DNA of 64,000 nt from Pyrinomonadaceae bacterium (GTDB lineage: Bacteria > Acidobacteriota > Blastocatellia > Pyrinomonadales > Pyrinomonadaceae). The stretch lies in NCBI GenBank assembly GCA_014380365.1, contig JACMJZ010000021.1, positions 57,195 to 121,194 on the forward strand, in the 5' to 3' direction. Positions within the stretch are counted from its first letter, which is position 1. Each line of letters begins with the position of its first letter. The translations under genes were made by a program, and so were the position numbers. Below the pieces are notes generated by a model. The model was not told the origin of the DNA. It worked only from the letters and a program-made list of their open reading frames with translations, and did not search any database. Positions 36,899-45,227 of this stretch are shown one piece after another.

Positions 36899-38213
36899 TT
36901 TCTTCGCGCCACTCTTCATCTACCACGCGTGCGTTTTCAACTAAAAGGTCAAGCGCCTTGCGATTCCGCAATCTGTTCGCGATGCTACGTTCGCCCCCCT
37001 CCTTTGTCAAGACGCTACGCACCTGCTCTATCGGCTGTTTCGTGCCTGTAGCAATCGCTTCGATCTCGGCCTCAACCTCGTCATCCGACACCTCGATGTT
37101 CTCTTCGTCGGCGATGCGTTCGAGCAGCAGCGAGCCTCGCACATCTGCTTCGGCCTGGGCCTTCAACTCTTCCCGGGCACCTTCCCAATTCATTTCCTGA
37201 TTGCGCGGATCGACGCCTTTGCTAATCATGTCGCGCACGACGCTCTCGAGCCGTCGATTGGTTTGATGATCAACCATGCTCGGCGGCACTTCAAACGGAT
37301 TACCCTCGAGCAGCTTTGTCATCAAATCAGCGCGCAAACGGTGGTCGGCTTCAACGCCGGAGCGCTTATCCATATCCTCGCGTATCTTTGTTTTCAGCGT
37401 AGCCAAAGAATCGAAGTCTTCCCCCAGGCTCTTGGCCCATTCGTCGTCCAGTTCGGGCAGTTCCTTTACCCTCACCGCAGAGACCTTCGCTGTATATTCA
37501 ACGCGTTTTCCCGCCAGATCCTTAGCCGAAAAATCCTCCAGGTAATTGACCGTAAACGTCTTTTCGTCGTCAGCCTTCACGTCAAGGAGGTTGTCATTAA
37601 ACTCCTCCTGAACTCCCTTGCCACCAAGCGTGACCTCAACGTCTTCCGCGTTGATGTGTTCCGCTTCGGGTTCGTCCAGAAATGCCCCATCGACGCTGAC
37701 AGTGACTGTATCCCCGAGCGCCGAATTGCGATCTTCGACGGGTTGCATGGCCGCGGACGTTTCGCGCAAAGCCTCGAGCATTTCGTCGACGTTGGCATCG
37801 GTAACCGGACGAATCCTGCGCGCAGCTTCGAGGCCTTTGTAGCTCTTCAACTCGATGTTAGGCAAAACTTCGACCTTAACGTTTACGCCAATTGGCTGTT
37901 CGCCGAATCTGTCTAGCGCCTCTGCGTTATCGAGTTGGACGTCAGGTTCACCGATGGCGCTCAACTCATGCTTCTCGATCGCCTGGTTTACTGCTTCGGG
38001 TATGAGTTCCTGTAGCACTTCTCCGCGGATTTCACTTTTGAAGCGCGTGCGCACGACGGAACGCGGCGCATGGCCCGGACGAAAGCCCGGCACCTTCGCC
38101 TGTTTCGCATAGCGGTCGCTGACCCGATCGTAGCTTTCGCGCACGGCCGAGGTTTCAATCTCGATCTTGATTTCTTTTTGGGTTGGGGAGACGTCTATTA
38201 ATTCTGTCTTCAT
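36861..38213 (-). CDS. tig: trigger factor (ribosome-associated chaperone, PPIase)
   Basis: The 450-residue protein has the ribosome-binding N-domain (about 1-145, with the signature PGFRPGHAPRSVV close to the family GFRKGKVP motif), a short FKBP-like PPIase domain (about 155-245, GDTVTVSVDGAFLD), and the long C-terminal chaperone arms. It binds nascent chains at the ribosomal exit. It heads the tig-clpP-clpX-lon run. The last about ten residues derive from a palindromic repeat and are probably not functional. Confidence 0.95.
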   Translation of the reverse strand: MKTELIDVSPTQKEIKIEIETSAVRESYDRVSDRYAKQAKVPGFRPGHAPRSVVRTRFKSEIRGEVLQELIPEAVNQAIEKHELSAIGEPDVQLDNAEALDRFGEQPIGVNVKVEVLPNIELKSYKGLEAARRIRPVTDANVDEMLEALRETSAAMQPVEDRNSALGDTVTVSVDGAFLDEPEAEHINAEDVEVTLGGKGVQEEFNDNLLDVKADDEKTFTVNYLEDFSAKDLAGKRVEYTAKVSAVRVKELPELDDEWAKSLGEDFDSLATLKTKIREDMDKRSGVEADHRLRADLMTKLLEGNPFEVPPSMVDHQTNRRLESVVRDMISKGVDPRNQEMNWEGAREELKAQAEADVRGSLLLERIADEENIEVSDDEVEAEIEAIATGTKQPIEQVRSVLTKEGGERSIANRLRNRKALDLLVENARVVDEEWREETQEPEVRSQESE

Positions 38214-38312
38214 TAAATGCTAAGCCCGTTGCGACGCTTCAGCATCGAACGGGCGTCCTCTTTCTGTGTATTTTTTCCTGCCTACTGCTCCTGCCGACTG
38301 CTTACTAACTTA

Positions 38313-38397
<85 letters not shown>

Positions 38398-38490
38398 GTC
38401 GGCGCTCTCGCGTCCATTTTCAAAGCGCGAAAAAGAATATCACGCAAGAGTTGCATTCGTCACAAGAGGGGCAATCGTACTTGGTGTTCG

Positions 38491-38570
38491 CTCAAGCAGT
38501 TTAGAGTACAAACTTTAGTTTGCGTTTTGGAAAGTCAGCAAGCTAAAGCTTGTACTCTAACTGCCTGAAT
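38491..38570. repeat. TTCAAGCAGTTCAGAGT inverted repeat, copy 2
   Basis: CTCAAGCAGTTTAGAGTACA at the left and GTACTCTAACTGCCTGA at the right face each other, with an inner AACTTTAGTTTG / AGCTAAAGCTTG part. Same family as 25384-25464 and 51852-51932. Confidence 0.75.
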
Positions 38571-38581
38571 GATACCTCTGG

Positions 38582-38839
38582 CTAAGCGACGCGGTAGGTT
38601 GTTTTCGGGTGGCCGAGGAAGTCTTTGCCGGTTTCTCTTTTGATGACGCCGGATTGTTCAAGCTCAAAGTAGGCGCGCTGAATTTCTCCTTTATCGACTG
38701 AGAGTTTCTGGGCGAGCGCGGCGGGCGAGGGGAGAGTCTCCCCCGAAGCTATTGTCTTATTGCTTATTTGATTCTGAATCTGTTCGCGCACCTGCAAGTA
38801 AACAGGTCCCTCTGACAATTCCCTCAGTTCGATATTCAT
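38582..38839 (-). CDS. short GntR-family winged-helix regulator
   Basis: An 85-residue protein made of a GntR-type DNA-binding domain only: YLQVREQIQNQI, LPSPAALAQKLSVDKGEIQR and AYFELEQSGVI match the helices of the winged-helix fold. The usual C-terminal effector domain is missing, and the C-terminus ends with a wing. It may repress the adjacent amino-sugar genes. The ATG at 38839 gives the family start NIELRELSEGPVY; the open frame continues 24 bases upstream. The gene order with the SIS protein suggests one operon. Confidence 0.85.
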   Translation of the reverse strand: MNIELRELSEGPVYLQVREQIQNQISNKTIASGETLPSPAALAQKLSVDKGEIQRAYFELEQSGVIKRETGKDFLGHPKTTYRVA

Positions 38840-38854
38840 AGTCGGTGCCAAAGT

Positions 38855-38927
38855 GTAACGCAAACTGTTAGTTTGCGGATTGCCTAGTTAAGTCCAACTG
38901 CCATCGCAAACTAACAGTTTGCGTTAC
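38855..38927. repeat. palindromic element abutting the SIS gene stop
   Basis: GTAACGCAAACTGTTAGTTT on the left is the exact complement of the right arm ending AACAGTTTGCGTTAC; the arms are 23 bases. The right arm supplies the stop codon of the SIS-domain gene. Confidence 0.8.
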
Positions 38928-39949
38928 AACGTCCGGGTCACTTTCGACAATGATCGGGGCTGGTCCGGATCCAACCCTTTCGCTTCGGCCAACAAGGCGG
39001 CGAACAGTTGCCCGGGAATTATATAAGGAATCGGCGCACAAAACTCATCGATCTCTTTCGGCATCATGATGGCTCGCGAACAATTTCGCGCCGCTTCCAG
39101 ATCGCTCGTTATCACGAGTGTGTCTGCACGCAACTCACACAACCGACTGATCAGCCCCTGAACTCCCGAAAACATCACGCCCGGTGGACCAAAAAGAATT
39201 ACTGGAAAATGACGCTCCACCATCGCCACCGGCCCATGCAGGAAATCCGCGGAAGAAAAGCGCTCGGCCACCACGTAACAAGTCTCCATTAACTTCAGCG
39301 CCAACTCATACGCATTCGCATATGCCAGCCCACGCCCGACAACCACGCAGTTTTCCATAAACACGTAGCGCTGGACGAGCTCAAGTATGGCCGGCTGCTG
39401 TTCAAGCGCGCGTGAAGCAAACTCCGGAATCGCTTCGTACGACCAGGCCGGTGTGCTTTGGGCGAGTTCCGTGGCCAGCATATAGAAAAGCATCATCTGG
39501 CCTGTGAATGTTTTCGTGGCGGCCACGGAATGCTCGCGGCCTCCGTGCATGAGCAGTGTTTCGTCTACCCGCCCCACCATCGACGACGACGGTTCATTCG
39601 TGATGCCGACGGTATACGCACCGCCGGCACGAGCGTTGTCGAGTACCTGGTTTATGTCTTCGCCCTCACCGGATTGAGACACACCAATCACCAGCGCGTG
39701 CTTCAAGTTGAGTTTCGCGCCGTACAGCGTGTGAACCGAAGGCGCTGAAAGTGATACTGGAATGCCGGTAGTAATCTCGAGGAGGTACCGGCCGAAGAGT
39801 GCGGCGTTATCCGAGCTGCCTCGGGCAACGAGAACGATCAAATCGATGTCACGCGACTGTAGGAAATTTCCCAGTCGTGAAATCTTTTGTCGCTCAGCTT
39901 CGATAGTGCGAGCGAGCGCGGCCGGTTGTTCGGCGATTTCTTGCAGCAT
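38924..39949 (-). CDS. SIS-domain sugar isomerase/deaminase (GlmS/NagB-II-like)
   Basis: The 341-residue protein has two SIS domains and no glutaminase domain. ARGSSDNAALFGRYLLE, VIGVSQSGEGEDINQVL, GITNEPSSS and HSVAATKTFTGQM match the isomerase half of GlmS, including the SQSG phosphosugar-binding motif. Such GlmS-like proteins without glutaminase often deaminate glucosamine-6-phosphate (NagB-II). The neighbours GntR, GH20 and HGSNAT support amino-sugar catabolism. ATG 39949 (MLQEIAEQPAAL) is chosen because the open frame further upstream is hydrophobic, unlike the family, and overlaps repeats. Confidence 0.85.
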   Translation of the reverse strand: MLQEIAEQPAALARTIEAERQKISRLGNFLQSRDIDLIVLVARGSSDNAALFGRYLLEITTGIPVSLSAPSVHTLYGAKLNLKHALVIGVSQSGEGEDINQVLDNARAGGAYTVGITNEPSSSMVGRVDETLLMHGGREHSVAATKTFTGQMMLFYMLATELAQSTPAWSYEAIPEFASRALEQQPAILELVQRYVFMENCVVVGRGLAYANAYELALKLMETCYVVAERFSSADFLHGPVAMVERHFPVILFGPPGVMFSGVQGLISRLCELRADTLVITSDLEAARNCSRAIMMPKEIDEFCAPIPYIIPGQLFAALLAEAKGLDPDQPRSLSKVTRTL

Positions 39950-40103
39950 TAACGACAAGCTTGATGTTCCTCCGCAATCCTCTGTCCAAACGCAAAGGAA
40001 GAGGGCGAATAGCAGATTATCCAGGTATCGCAATCCCAACCTATTGTATTCGGTCTGGATTTCGGTTAAATACTCGTTCGATATTCTAAGCCGCAAAAGT
40101 AGC

Positions 40104-40169
40104 AGGACAGACATTCCTGTCTGTCGGATTCTAGTCGTCAAAACGGACAGGCAGGAATGCCTGTCCTAC
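40104..40169. repeat. REPIN-like inverted repeat, copy 2
   Basis: GGACAGACATTCCTGTCTGTC and GGACAGGCAGGAATGCCTGTC-type arms (quoted short: ACATTCCTGTCTGTC, GCAGGAATGCCTGTCC) repeat the doublet at 16874-16945. It lies between the divergent SIS and GH20 genes. Confidence 0.75.
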
Positions 40170-40197
40170 AGTAAGACGCGTCCCCTTCATTCTTAAA

Positions 40198-42333
40198 ATG
40201 CAAACCACTTTAACACGAAGCGCAATCCTGCCTAGCCTCCTGCTGTTCTTTTCACTCCCGATTATTTTGTCAGGCTCGTCCGGCGCCGTTCGAGCGCAGG
40301 AGTCGACTGCGAAGGCGGCATTTCAGGTCATTCCAAAACCAAGAGAACTAAAGCCGACGGACGAGAGGTTTAGTTTCACGAAGGATGTGCGAGTGGTGCT
40401 TGCCGATCCTCGTTCGGTCGACGACCGATTCGCCACAGAGGACTTCATCGCCGACGCGCGCGCGACTGCGACACTCGATTTGCGGATCGGCAGCGGCGGT
40501 CGCCGATCAATTCTTATCGGCAAAATCGACTTGCCAAAGATTTCGGCAGCGTTTCGAAGCGCCGGTATAACGCCCGCGAAGCTGGGCGATGAAGGCTATC
40601 TGCTCATCGTCACTGCCAACCAGATCATCGTTGCCGGCCAAACCGAGGCCGGCACCTTTTATGCTTTGCAAACGCTGAAACAGCTCGTGCGCGGCGACGG
40701 CGCCGAGGCTTTCGTGCCCGGAGTGCAGATCACAGATTGGCCCGCCATGCGCTGGCGCGCTGTGTCTGACGACATTAGCCGCGGTCCAGTGCCTACCGTG
40801 GATTACGTGAAACGCCAGTTGCGCACCTTCGCCGCCTTCAAGCTCAACATGCACTCCTTTTACATGGAGCACACGTTCGCAAGCGACGCCCATCCCTTAA
40901 TTGGGCCAGCTGGTGGTTCGTTGACGCCGGCGGAGATCCGCGAGCTGGTGGCCTACGCGAAGCGGTATCACATCGAGCTGGTGCCCGAGCAACAGACGTT
41001 TGGACACCTGCATAAGGCCCTCAAACTTGAGAAGTATAACGAGCTGGCCGAGGTGCCTTATGGCGACGTGCTGTCGCCGCAACAGCAGGGCTCGTACAAA
41101 CTCGTCGCCGATTGGTACCGCGAGCTGGACCAACTCTTCCCCGGACAGTTTTTCCATATCGGCGCTGACGAAACGTTTGAGTTGGGCGAAGGACAGAGCA
41201 GGGAGGTTGCCAAAACGCGTGGAGTGGGCGCGATCTATTTCGAGCACCTCGATCGCGTGCGTAATGTCCTGAAACCCTATAACCGCCGGCTGATGTTTTG
41301 GGGTGACATTGCGTTGAATCATCCCGAATTGATCGGTCAGGTCCCGAAAGACATGATCGTCATGAACTGGAGCTACGGGCCGCGCGACAGTTTTGAATCC
41401 CGCATCAAACCATTTAAAGATGCCGGCTTCGATCAGTTTGTTTGTCCCGGCGTGGGAAACTGGAACCAAATCTTTCCGAATGTCGATTCCGCGTCCAAAA
41501 ATATTGTGAACTTCGTGAGGGACGGGCAGGCAGCGAACGCGATGGGGATGATGAACACGACCTGGGACGACGATGGCGAGTCGCTCTTTGAGATGACCTG
41601 GCATGGCATCGTGCTCGGTGCTGCCGCTTCATGGCAGGATAAGACCACGGACGTTGCTGAGTTTGACAAGAACTTTGATTGGGCCTTCTTTCGCAACGAC
41701 GGCAATCAATTTGTGCAGGCTGTGCGCGCGCTGGGAAGCGTCAACACGCAGTTGGGAATAAACCAGACCGACGAACACTTCTGGCGTGATCCATTCACGG
41801 CCAGTTTTCAGATGCAGTCGCGCGAGCTGCGTGAGAAGCTCAAACAAATGCGTCTTTCGGTGGAGGACGCCGATGAGTCGTTGCTCCGAAATGGATCGCG
41901 CGCGCGGCGTAATCGGTCCATGATCCCGGTAATGCGTTTTGCCGCGCAACGTCTCGACCACCTCGGGCGACGCATGCAGGTGGTAGATAAGTTTAGCCAG
42001 GAATATTGGGAGGCTTACCTGAATCTCGGAGATCGACGCAAGGTCGGTCGCTTACGCAACTATTGGGGAAACATTTACAACTGGCTGCGCGAGATGGCGG
42101 AGGAGCTGGCAATCTTGAAAGAGGATTACCGCCGACAATGGTTGGCGGAGAACCGCCCGTATTGGATGGACAGCGTGCTCGCTCGTTATGATCGCGCGAT
42201 CATTGCGTGGCTGAATAAGAGTAAGGCGCTGGAGGAAGCCGTCCGGGTTTATAACACCAACTCGGTATTGCCCGATCCGGAAGAGTTTGGCCTCGGCCCC
42301 CGCCCAGCGCCATCTCCGACCCCGGCAAGATAA
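40198..42333 (+). CDS. secreted beta-N-acetylhexosaminidase (GH20)
   Basis: The 711-residue enzyme has a signal peptide (hydrophobic stretch ending VRAQES). An N-terminal GH20b-like domain (about 45-160) precedes the (beta/alpha)8 catalytic domain, which opens with DWPAMRWRAVSDDISRG. The catalytic Asp-Glu pair is in FHIGADETFELG (Asp324, Glu325; the family norm is HIGGDE). The long C-terminal helical part is less conserved. It removes terminal GlcNAc or GalNAc in the periplasm by substrate-assisted catalysis. Neighbouring SIS and acyltransferase genes fit use of the released amino sugar. Confidence 0.9.
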   Translation: MQTTLTRSAILPSLLLFFSLPIILSGSSGAVRAQESTAKAAFQVIPKPRELKPTDERFSFTKDVRVVLADPRSVDDRFATEDFIADARATATLDLRIGSGGRRSILIGKIDLPKISAAFRSAGITPAKLGDEGYLLIVTANQIIVAGQTEAGTFYALQTLKQLVRGDGAEAFVPGVQITDWPAMRWRAVSDDISRGPVPTVDYVKRQLRTFAAFKLNMHSFYMEHTFASDAHPLIGPAGGSLTPAEIRELVAYAKRYHIELVPEQQTFGHLHKALKLEKYNELAEVPYGDVLSPQQQGSYKLVADWYRELDQLFPGQFFHIGADETFELGEGQSREVAKTRGVGAIYFEHLDRVRNVLKPYNRRLMFWGDIALNHPELIGQVPKDMIVMNWSYGPRDSFESRIKPFKDAGFDQFVCPGVGNWNQIFPNVDSASKNIVNFVRDGQAANAMGMMNTTWDDDGESLFEMTWHGIVLGAAASWQDKTTDVAEFDKNFDWAFFRNDGNQFVQAVRALGSVNTQLGINQTDEHFWRDPFTASFQMQSRELREKLKQMRLSVEDADESLLRNGSRARRNRSMIPVMRFAAQRLDHLGRRMQVVDKFSQEYWEAYLNLGDRRKVGRLRNYWGNIYNWLREMAEELAILKEDYRRQWLAENRPYWMDSVLARYDRAIIAWLNKSKALEEAVRVYNTNSVLPDPEEFGLGPRPAPSPTPAR

Positions 42334-42350
42334 TCGTCGAAAGTCTATTT

Positions 42351-42437
42351 GTCTGTGTAATCTGCGTAATCTGCGGATAAGCCCTCCTGGAGTTGCAGGG
42401 GAAAGAAGTATCCGCAGATTACGCAGATTACGCAGAG
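42351..42437. repeat. inverted pair of the ATTACGCAGATTACA family
   Basis: GTGTAATCTGCGTAATCTGC and GCAGATTACGCAGATTACGC face each other across about 35 bases, between the GH20 and acyltransferase genes. Confidence 0.8.
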
Positions 42438-42478
42438 GAGATAGGAGGATGATCAGACATATAAGACTGTGAGAAGGC

Positions 42479-43615
42479 ATGGCAGATTCCCCCTCCAATA
42501 AAATAGTGACGAGTGAGCGTTTAGTGTCGCTCGATGCCTTTCGCGGGATCACGATCGCCGGGATGGTCCTGGTAAACAACCCGGGCACCTGGGGTCACAT
42601 CTATTGGCCGCTGGCCCACGCCAGTTGGCACGGCTGGACTCCCACCGATCTAGTCTTTCCTTTCTTTCTCTTCATCGTCGGCGTCGCTATCCCGCTCGCG
42701 TTTGGAAAGCGGATGGAACAGGGCGGCAGCAAGCGCGACCTCTACATAAAGATCGTCCGCCGCACTTTGATCATCTTCGCGTTGGGAATATTCCTCGCCG
42801 GTTTCCCTTATTTCCAGTTTTCCACTATCCGAATTCCCGGCGTGCTGCAGCGCATTGCAGTTTGCTATCTCTTCGCTTCGATAATTTTCCTCAATACGAA
42901 AGTCAGGACGCAGGTCCTCATAACGATCGCGCTGTGTTTGCTCTACTGGGCGTTGATGACGCTGCTTCACGCACCCGGATTCAGCGCGGGAGATTTGAGC
43001 AAAGAGGGAAGTGTGGCCTCCTTCATTGATCGGACAGTCCTCGGTCCACACATCTGGAAGCAGGGGAAGGTTTTCGATCCTGAGGGACTACTCAGCACGA
43101 TACCCGCGATTGCGACGACGCTGCTTGGGGTCTTAACTGGCCAGTGGCTGAGGACCGAGAAGCCGGCATATGAAAAAACCGCAGGGCTGTTTGTTGCGGG
43201 CGCGGCTTGCATTGTGATTGGCTGGTGCTGGAATCCGTTTTTCCCGATCAATAAATCGCTGTGGACAAGTTCCTACGTGTTCTTCACCGGCGGACTAGCG
43301 CTTCAGTTCCTTGCTTTCTGTTACTGGCTTATCGACATCAAGAAGTATCAGAGATGGGCCAAACCATTCGTCGTGTTTGGGGTAAACGCGATTGTGCTTT
43401 TCGTCGGCACGGGGGTGATGGCGAGATTGATGGGACTAATCAAACTCCCCTGGGGCGTCGGGCAGATCTCTCTGCAAGGTTGGATCTTCCAGAAGCTTTT
43501 TCTCTCCTGGGCGTCTCCCATCAATGCGTCGCTGGCCTACGCGCTCGCTTTTATTCTGCTGTGGCTCGGACTGATGTGGATTCTCTATTCGCGAAAGATC
43601 TTCATTAAGATCTGA
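42479..43615 (+). CDS. HGSNAT-like membrane acyltransferase (NagX type)
   Basis: The 378-residue protein begins [20 protein letters not shown], followed by [19 protein letters not shown], the hallmark start of heparan-alpha-glucosaminide N-acetyltransferase relatives (DUF5009/NagX). About ten to eleven membrane segments follow. Relatives transfer acetyl groups across the membrane onto amino sugars; the bacterial NagX function is not well established. Its place after GH20 fits amino-sugar processing. No clear signal peptide beyond the first membrane segment. Confidence 0.85.
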   Translation: MADSPSNKIVTSERLVSLDAFRGITIAGMVLVNNPGTWGHIYWPLAHASWHGWTPTDLVFPFFLFIVGVAIPLAFGKRMEQGGSKRDLYIKIVRRTLIIFALGIFLAGFPYFQFSTIRIPGVLQRIAVCYLFASIIFLNTKVRTQVLITIALCLLYWALMTLLHAPGFSAGDLSKEGSVASFIDRTVLGPHIWKQGKVFDPEGLLSTIPAIATTLLGVLTGQWLRTEKPAYEKTAGLFVAGAACIVIGWCWNPFFPINKSLWTSSYVFFTGGLALQFLAFCYWLIDIKKYQRWAKPFVVFGVNAIVLFVGTGVMARLMGLIKLPWGVGQISLQGWIFQKLFLSWASPINASLAYALAFILLWLGLMWILYSRKIFIKI

Positions 43616-43617
43616 CG

Positions 43618-43795
43618 GGTAGTCCAAGGTCCAAAGTCCAGTGTCCAAAGTCCGCTTGCGACACTAACATTGATGATACGACTTAGAGTTTGATAGCGCG
43701 GGTCCGAAGTCAAACTTCTACTAGCGATACGAAGACTTTGGACATTGGACATTGGACTCTGGACTTTGGACATTGGACATTGGACTTTGGACTAA
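43618..43795. repeat. GTCCAAAGTCCA / TGGACTTTGGAC repeat block
   Basis: GTCCAAGGTCCAAAGTCCAG on the left faces a right arm of about 60 bases built of GGACATTGGACTTTGG units. The family recurs at 51798-51839 and 51944-52013. The right arm gives a spurious N-terminal extension (HWTLDFG repeats) to the GYD gene if an upstream start is taken. Confidence 0.75.
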
Positions 43796-43815
43796 TCTTG
43801 AAAGGAGTACTTCAG

Positions 43816-44106
43816 ATGCCAACTTACGTTACTCTGCTTCGTTACACACAACAGGGCGCGGCAAAAGTGAAAGACAGTCCGAAGCGCCTGGATGCGGGAC
43901 GCAAAGCTTTCAAGAAGCTCGGAGTTGAAATCAAGGACACGTACCTGCTAATGGGTCGCTACGATCTGCTCTGCGTGATCGAAGGGCCGGACGATGAAAC
44001 GGTCGCGAAGTGTCTTTTGACCCTGGGCTCCCAAGGCAATGTCCAAACCGAGACGATGCGGGCCTGGAATGAAGACGAGTTTCGCAAGATTGTTAAGTCG
44101 ATCTAG
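43816..44106 (+). CDS. GYD-domain protein
   Basis: A 96-residue alpha/beta protein of the GYD family: MPTYVTLLRYTQQGAAKVKD, GVEIKDTYLLMGRYDLLCVIE (short form: LLMGRYDLLCVIE) and VQTETMRAW are its characteristic segments, with GRYDLL at the family's GxYD position. The function is unknown. The start is fixed by AAGGAG seven bases upstream and by the start of family similarity. Confidence 0.9.
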   Translation: MPTYVTLLRYTQQGAAKVKDSPKRLDAGRKAFKKLGVEIKDTYLLMGRYDLLCVIEGPDDETVAKCLLTLGSQGNVQTETMRAWNEDEFRKIVKSI

Positions 44107-44662
44107 GGCAGGGGCGCTTCAATCAAAAAGTGACCCTCGCATACTGCAACAGTGCCTCCCCTAACGCTGAAAGCGTTGGCAACCTCCAGCCCAGGGTTGC
44201 TGAAACCTGGGTTCAAAAACGCCCAAGAGATTCTTCGCAAACCCGACTTCTGTCGGGGTTGTGACTGCTTTGCGGGTGCCGACCGGCGACGCAACTCCCT
44301 GCAGAGTTGCGTCTTCGAGACAATGGACACGCGGGTTCCCAGGGTTGCAGCAACCCTGGGCTCGAATTAGCCAACGCCTTCAGCGTATTCGTGTCAAGCA
44401 TCCGACACCCGGGCTTCATCGGCGTTCTCGTCTCACGTTCCGCAAACCCGACCGCCAGCCCAAAGGATTCGCCCAAAGGATTCTCCATTGCCAAGAACCG
44501 TCACCAAGAGTAGCCCCGGGAAAGCTCCCCGCCTTGTGCCACTCATCCAGCTTGAGCTGGAGCGCTCGCTTAAGTGCATTCGAGACCCCCGGTAATTCCG
44601 TTTGGCTGCGAACCGCCCCTGTCGAAAGCAAACAGACGAACAAGAAGAGAATTATTTTTCGC
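44107..44662 (-). pseudogene. secreted serine hydrolase (beta-lactamase family) remnant, broken
   Basis: Reading the minus strand from 44662, a signal peptide (MRKIILFLFVCLLSTG..VRSQ) leads into a mature start LDEWHKAGSFPGATLG. The frame then breaks. FGLAVGFAERETRTPMKPG and CRML continue in another frame; these are typical of class C beta-lactamase-like esterases. A 13-base direct duplication (GCCCAAAGGATTC at 44458-44470 and 44471-44483) is one cause of frame loss. At about 44388 the ACGCTGAAAGCG element interrupts the gene. Beyond it (44161-44104), ALLQYA and then, one frame off, CEGHFLIEAPL fit the next family segment (ALxLxxEGKxxLDAPL). The catalytic Ser/Lys region and the rest are missing. 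Confidence 0.6.
44163..44388. repeat. ACGCTGAAAGCGTTGGCT element, copy 2, inside the pseudogene
   Basis: Ends AACGCTGAAAGCGTTGGC and GCCAACGCCTTCAGCGT, with inner CCCAGGGTTGCTG / CAGCAACCCTGGG and GACGCAACTC / GAGTTGCGTC pairs. It is 226 bp, nearly the length of the copy at 50252-50473 and longer than that at 25007-25138. It separates two parts of the serine-hydrolase remnant. Confidence 0.85.
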
Positions 44663-44920
44663 ATAGTTGGTTTCCGATGAATAAAGGCTAACGAATTTGG
44701 GAAGCGATAATAGCGGGACGTGCTGGGAATATTTAGTCCGAACGGCAGTGTGAGTCGGCGTAGGAACATTACGCAGAATAGCGTTCGCCAGCTCCAGTAA
44801 GGGGTTGCGCGAGTCTTCGACATACTGGAACACTACCTTGGCCTTTGACAATCGGGTGTTACAGTTGAAGGCTTTGGACATTTGGATTTTGTATCTTGAC
44901 CTTCTTCTCCGGGAGTAGTT
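44663..44920. other. intergenic region with no assignable feature
   Basis: This stretch upstream of both the pseudogene and the small secreted ORF holds no gene I can support. A GCGTTCGCCAGCTCCAG segment and a partly complementary part suggest eroded repeat sequence. Confidence 0.4.
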
Positions 44921-45148
44921 ATGAGAACGAGTACCATCCGCGTGCTCTTAACGTTGGCGGCCATCCCGATCGCGTCCTCGACAACGAGCTCGGGGCAAAG
45001 TTTTTCAAAACTCCAGAACGCGCAGCGGGCGACCGGGCTTGCTGGCGCCCCTACGGTATCTGAGAGCAGATCACACCCGAAAGGTCGGCATCACTTTGTG
45101 ACGCGCACTGCCACACTTCTACAGATTGAGCCGGCACCTAGAGTGTAG
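44921..45148 (+). CDS. small putative secreted protein
   Basis: A 75-residue ORF with a plausible signal peptide (MRTSTIRVLLTLAAIPIASS) and GGGAG 8 bases before ATG. The remainder is low in hydrophobic residues and rich in Ser, Arg and His, with no recognised motif. It may be a true small secreted protein or the leftover start of a larger gene, as the neighbouring sequence is degenerate. Confidence 0.35.
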   Translation: MRTSTIRVLLTLAAIPIASSTTSSGQSFSKLQNAQRATGLAGAPTVSESRSHPKGRHHFVTRTATLLQIEPAPRV

Positions 45149-45227
45149 CTTCGCAGAGTCCTTTATTTCCTGTAGTATTCTTGATAATAGGAGTTGTTAA
45201 TAACAGGGAGTTCCTAATGATTACCAA

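Noticed and set aside
39950..40141. Hydrophobic N-terminal extension of the SIS-domain protein
   Set aside because: It has no counterpart in the family and overlaps a palindromic element; the ATG at 39949 gives a standard start.
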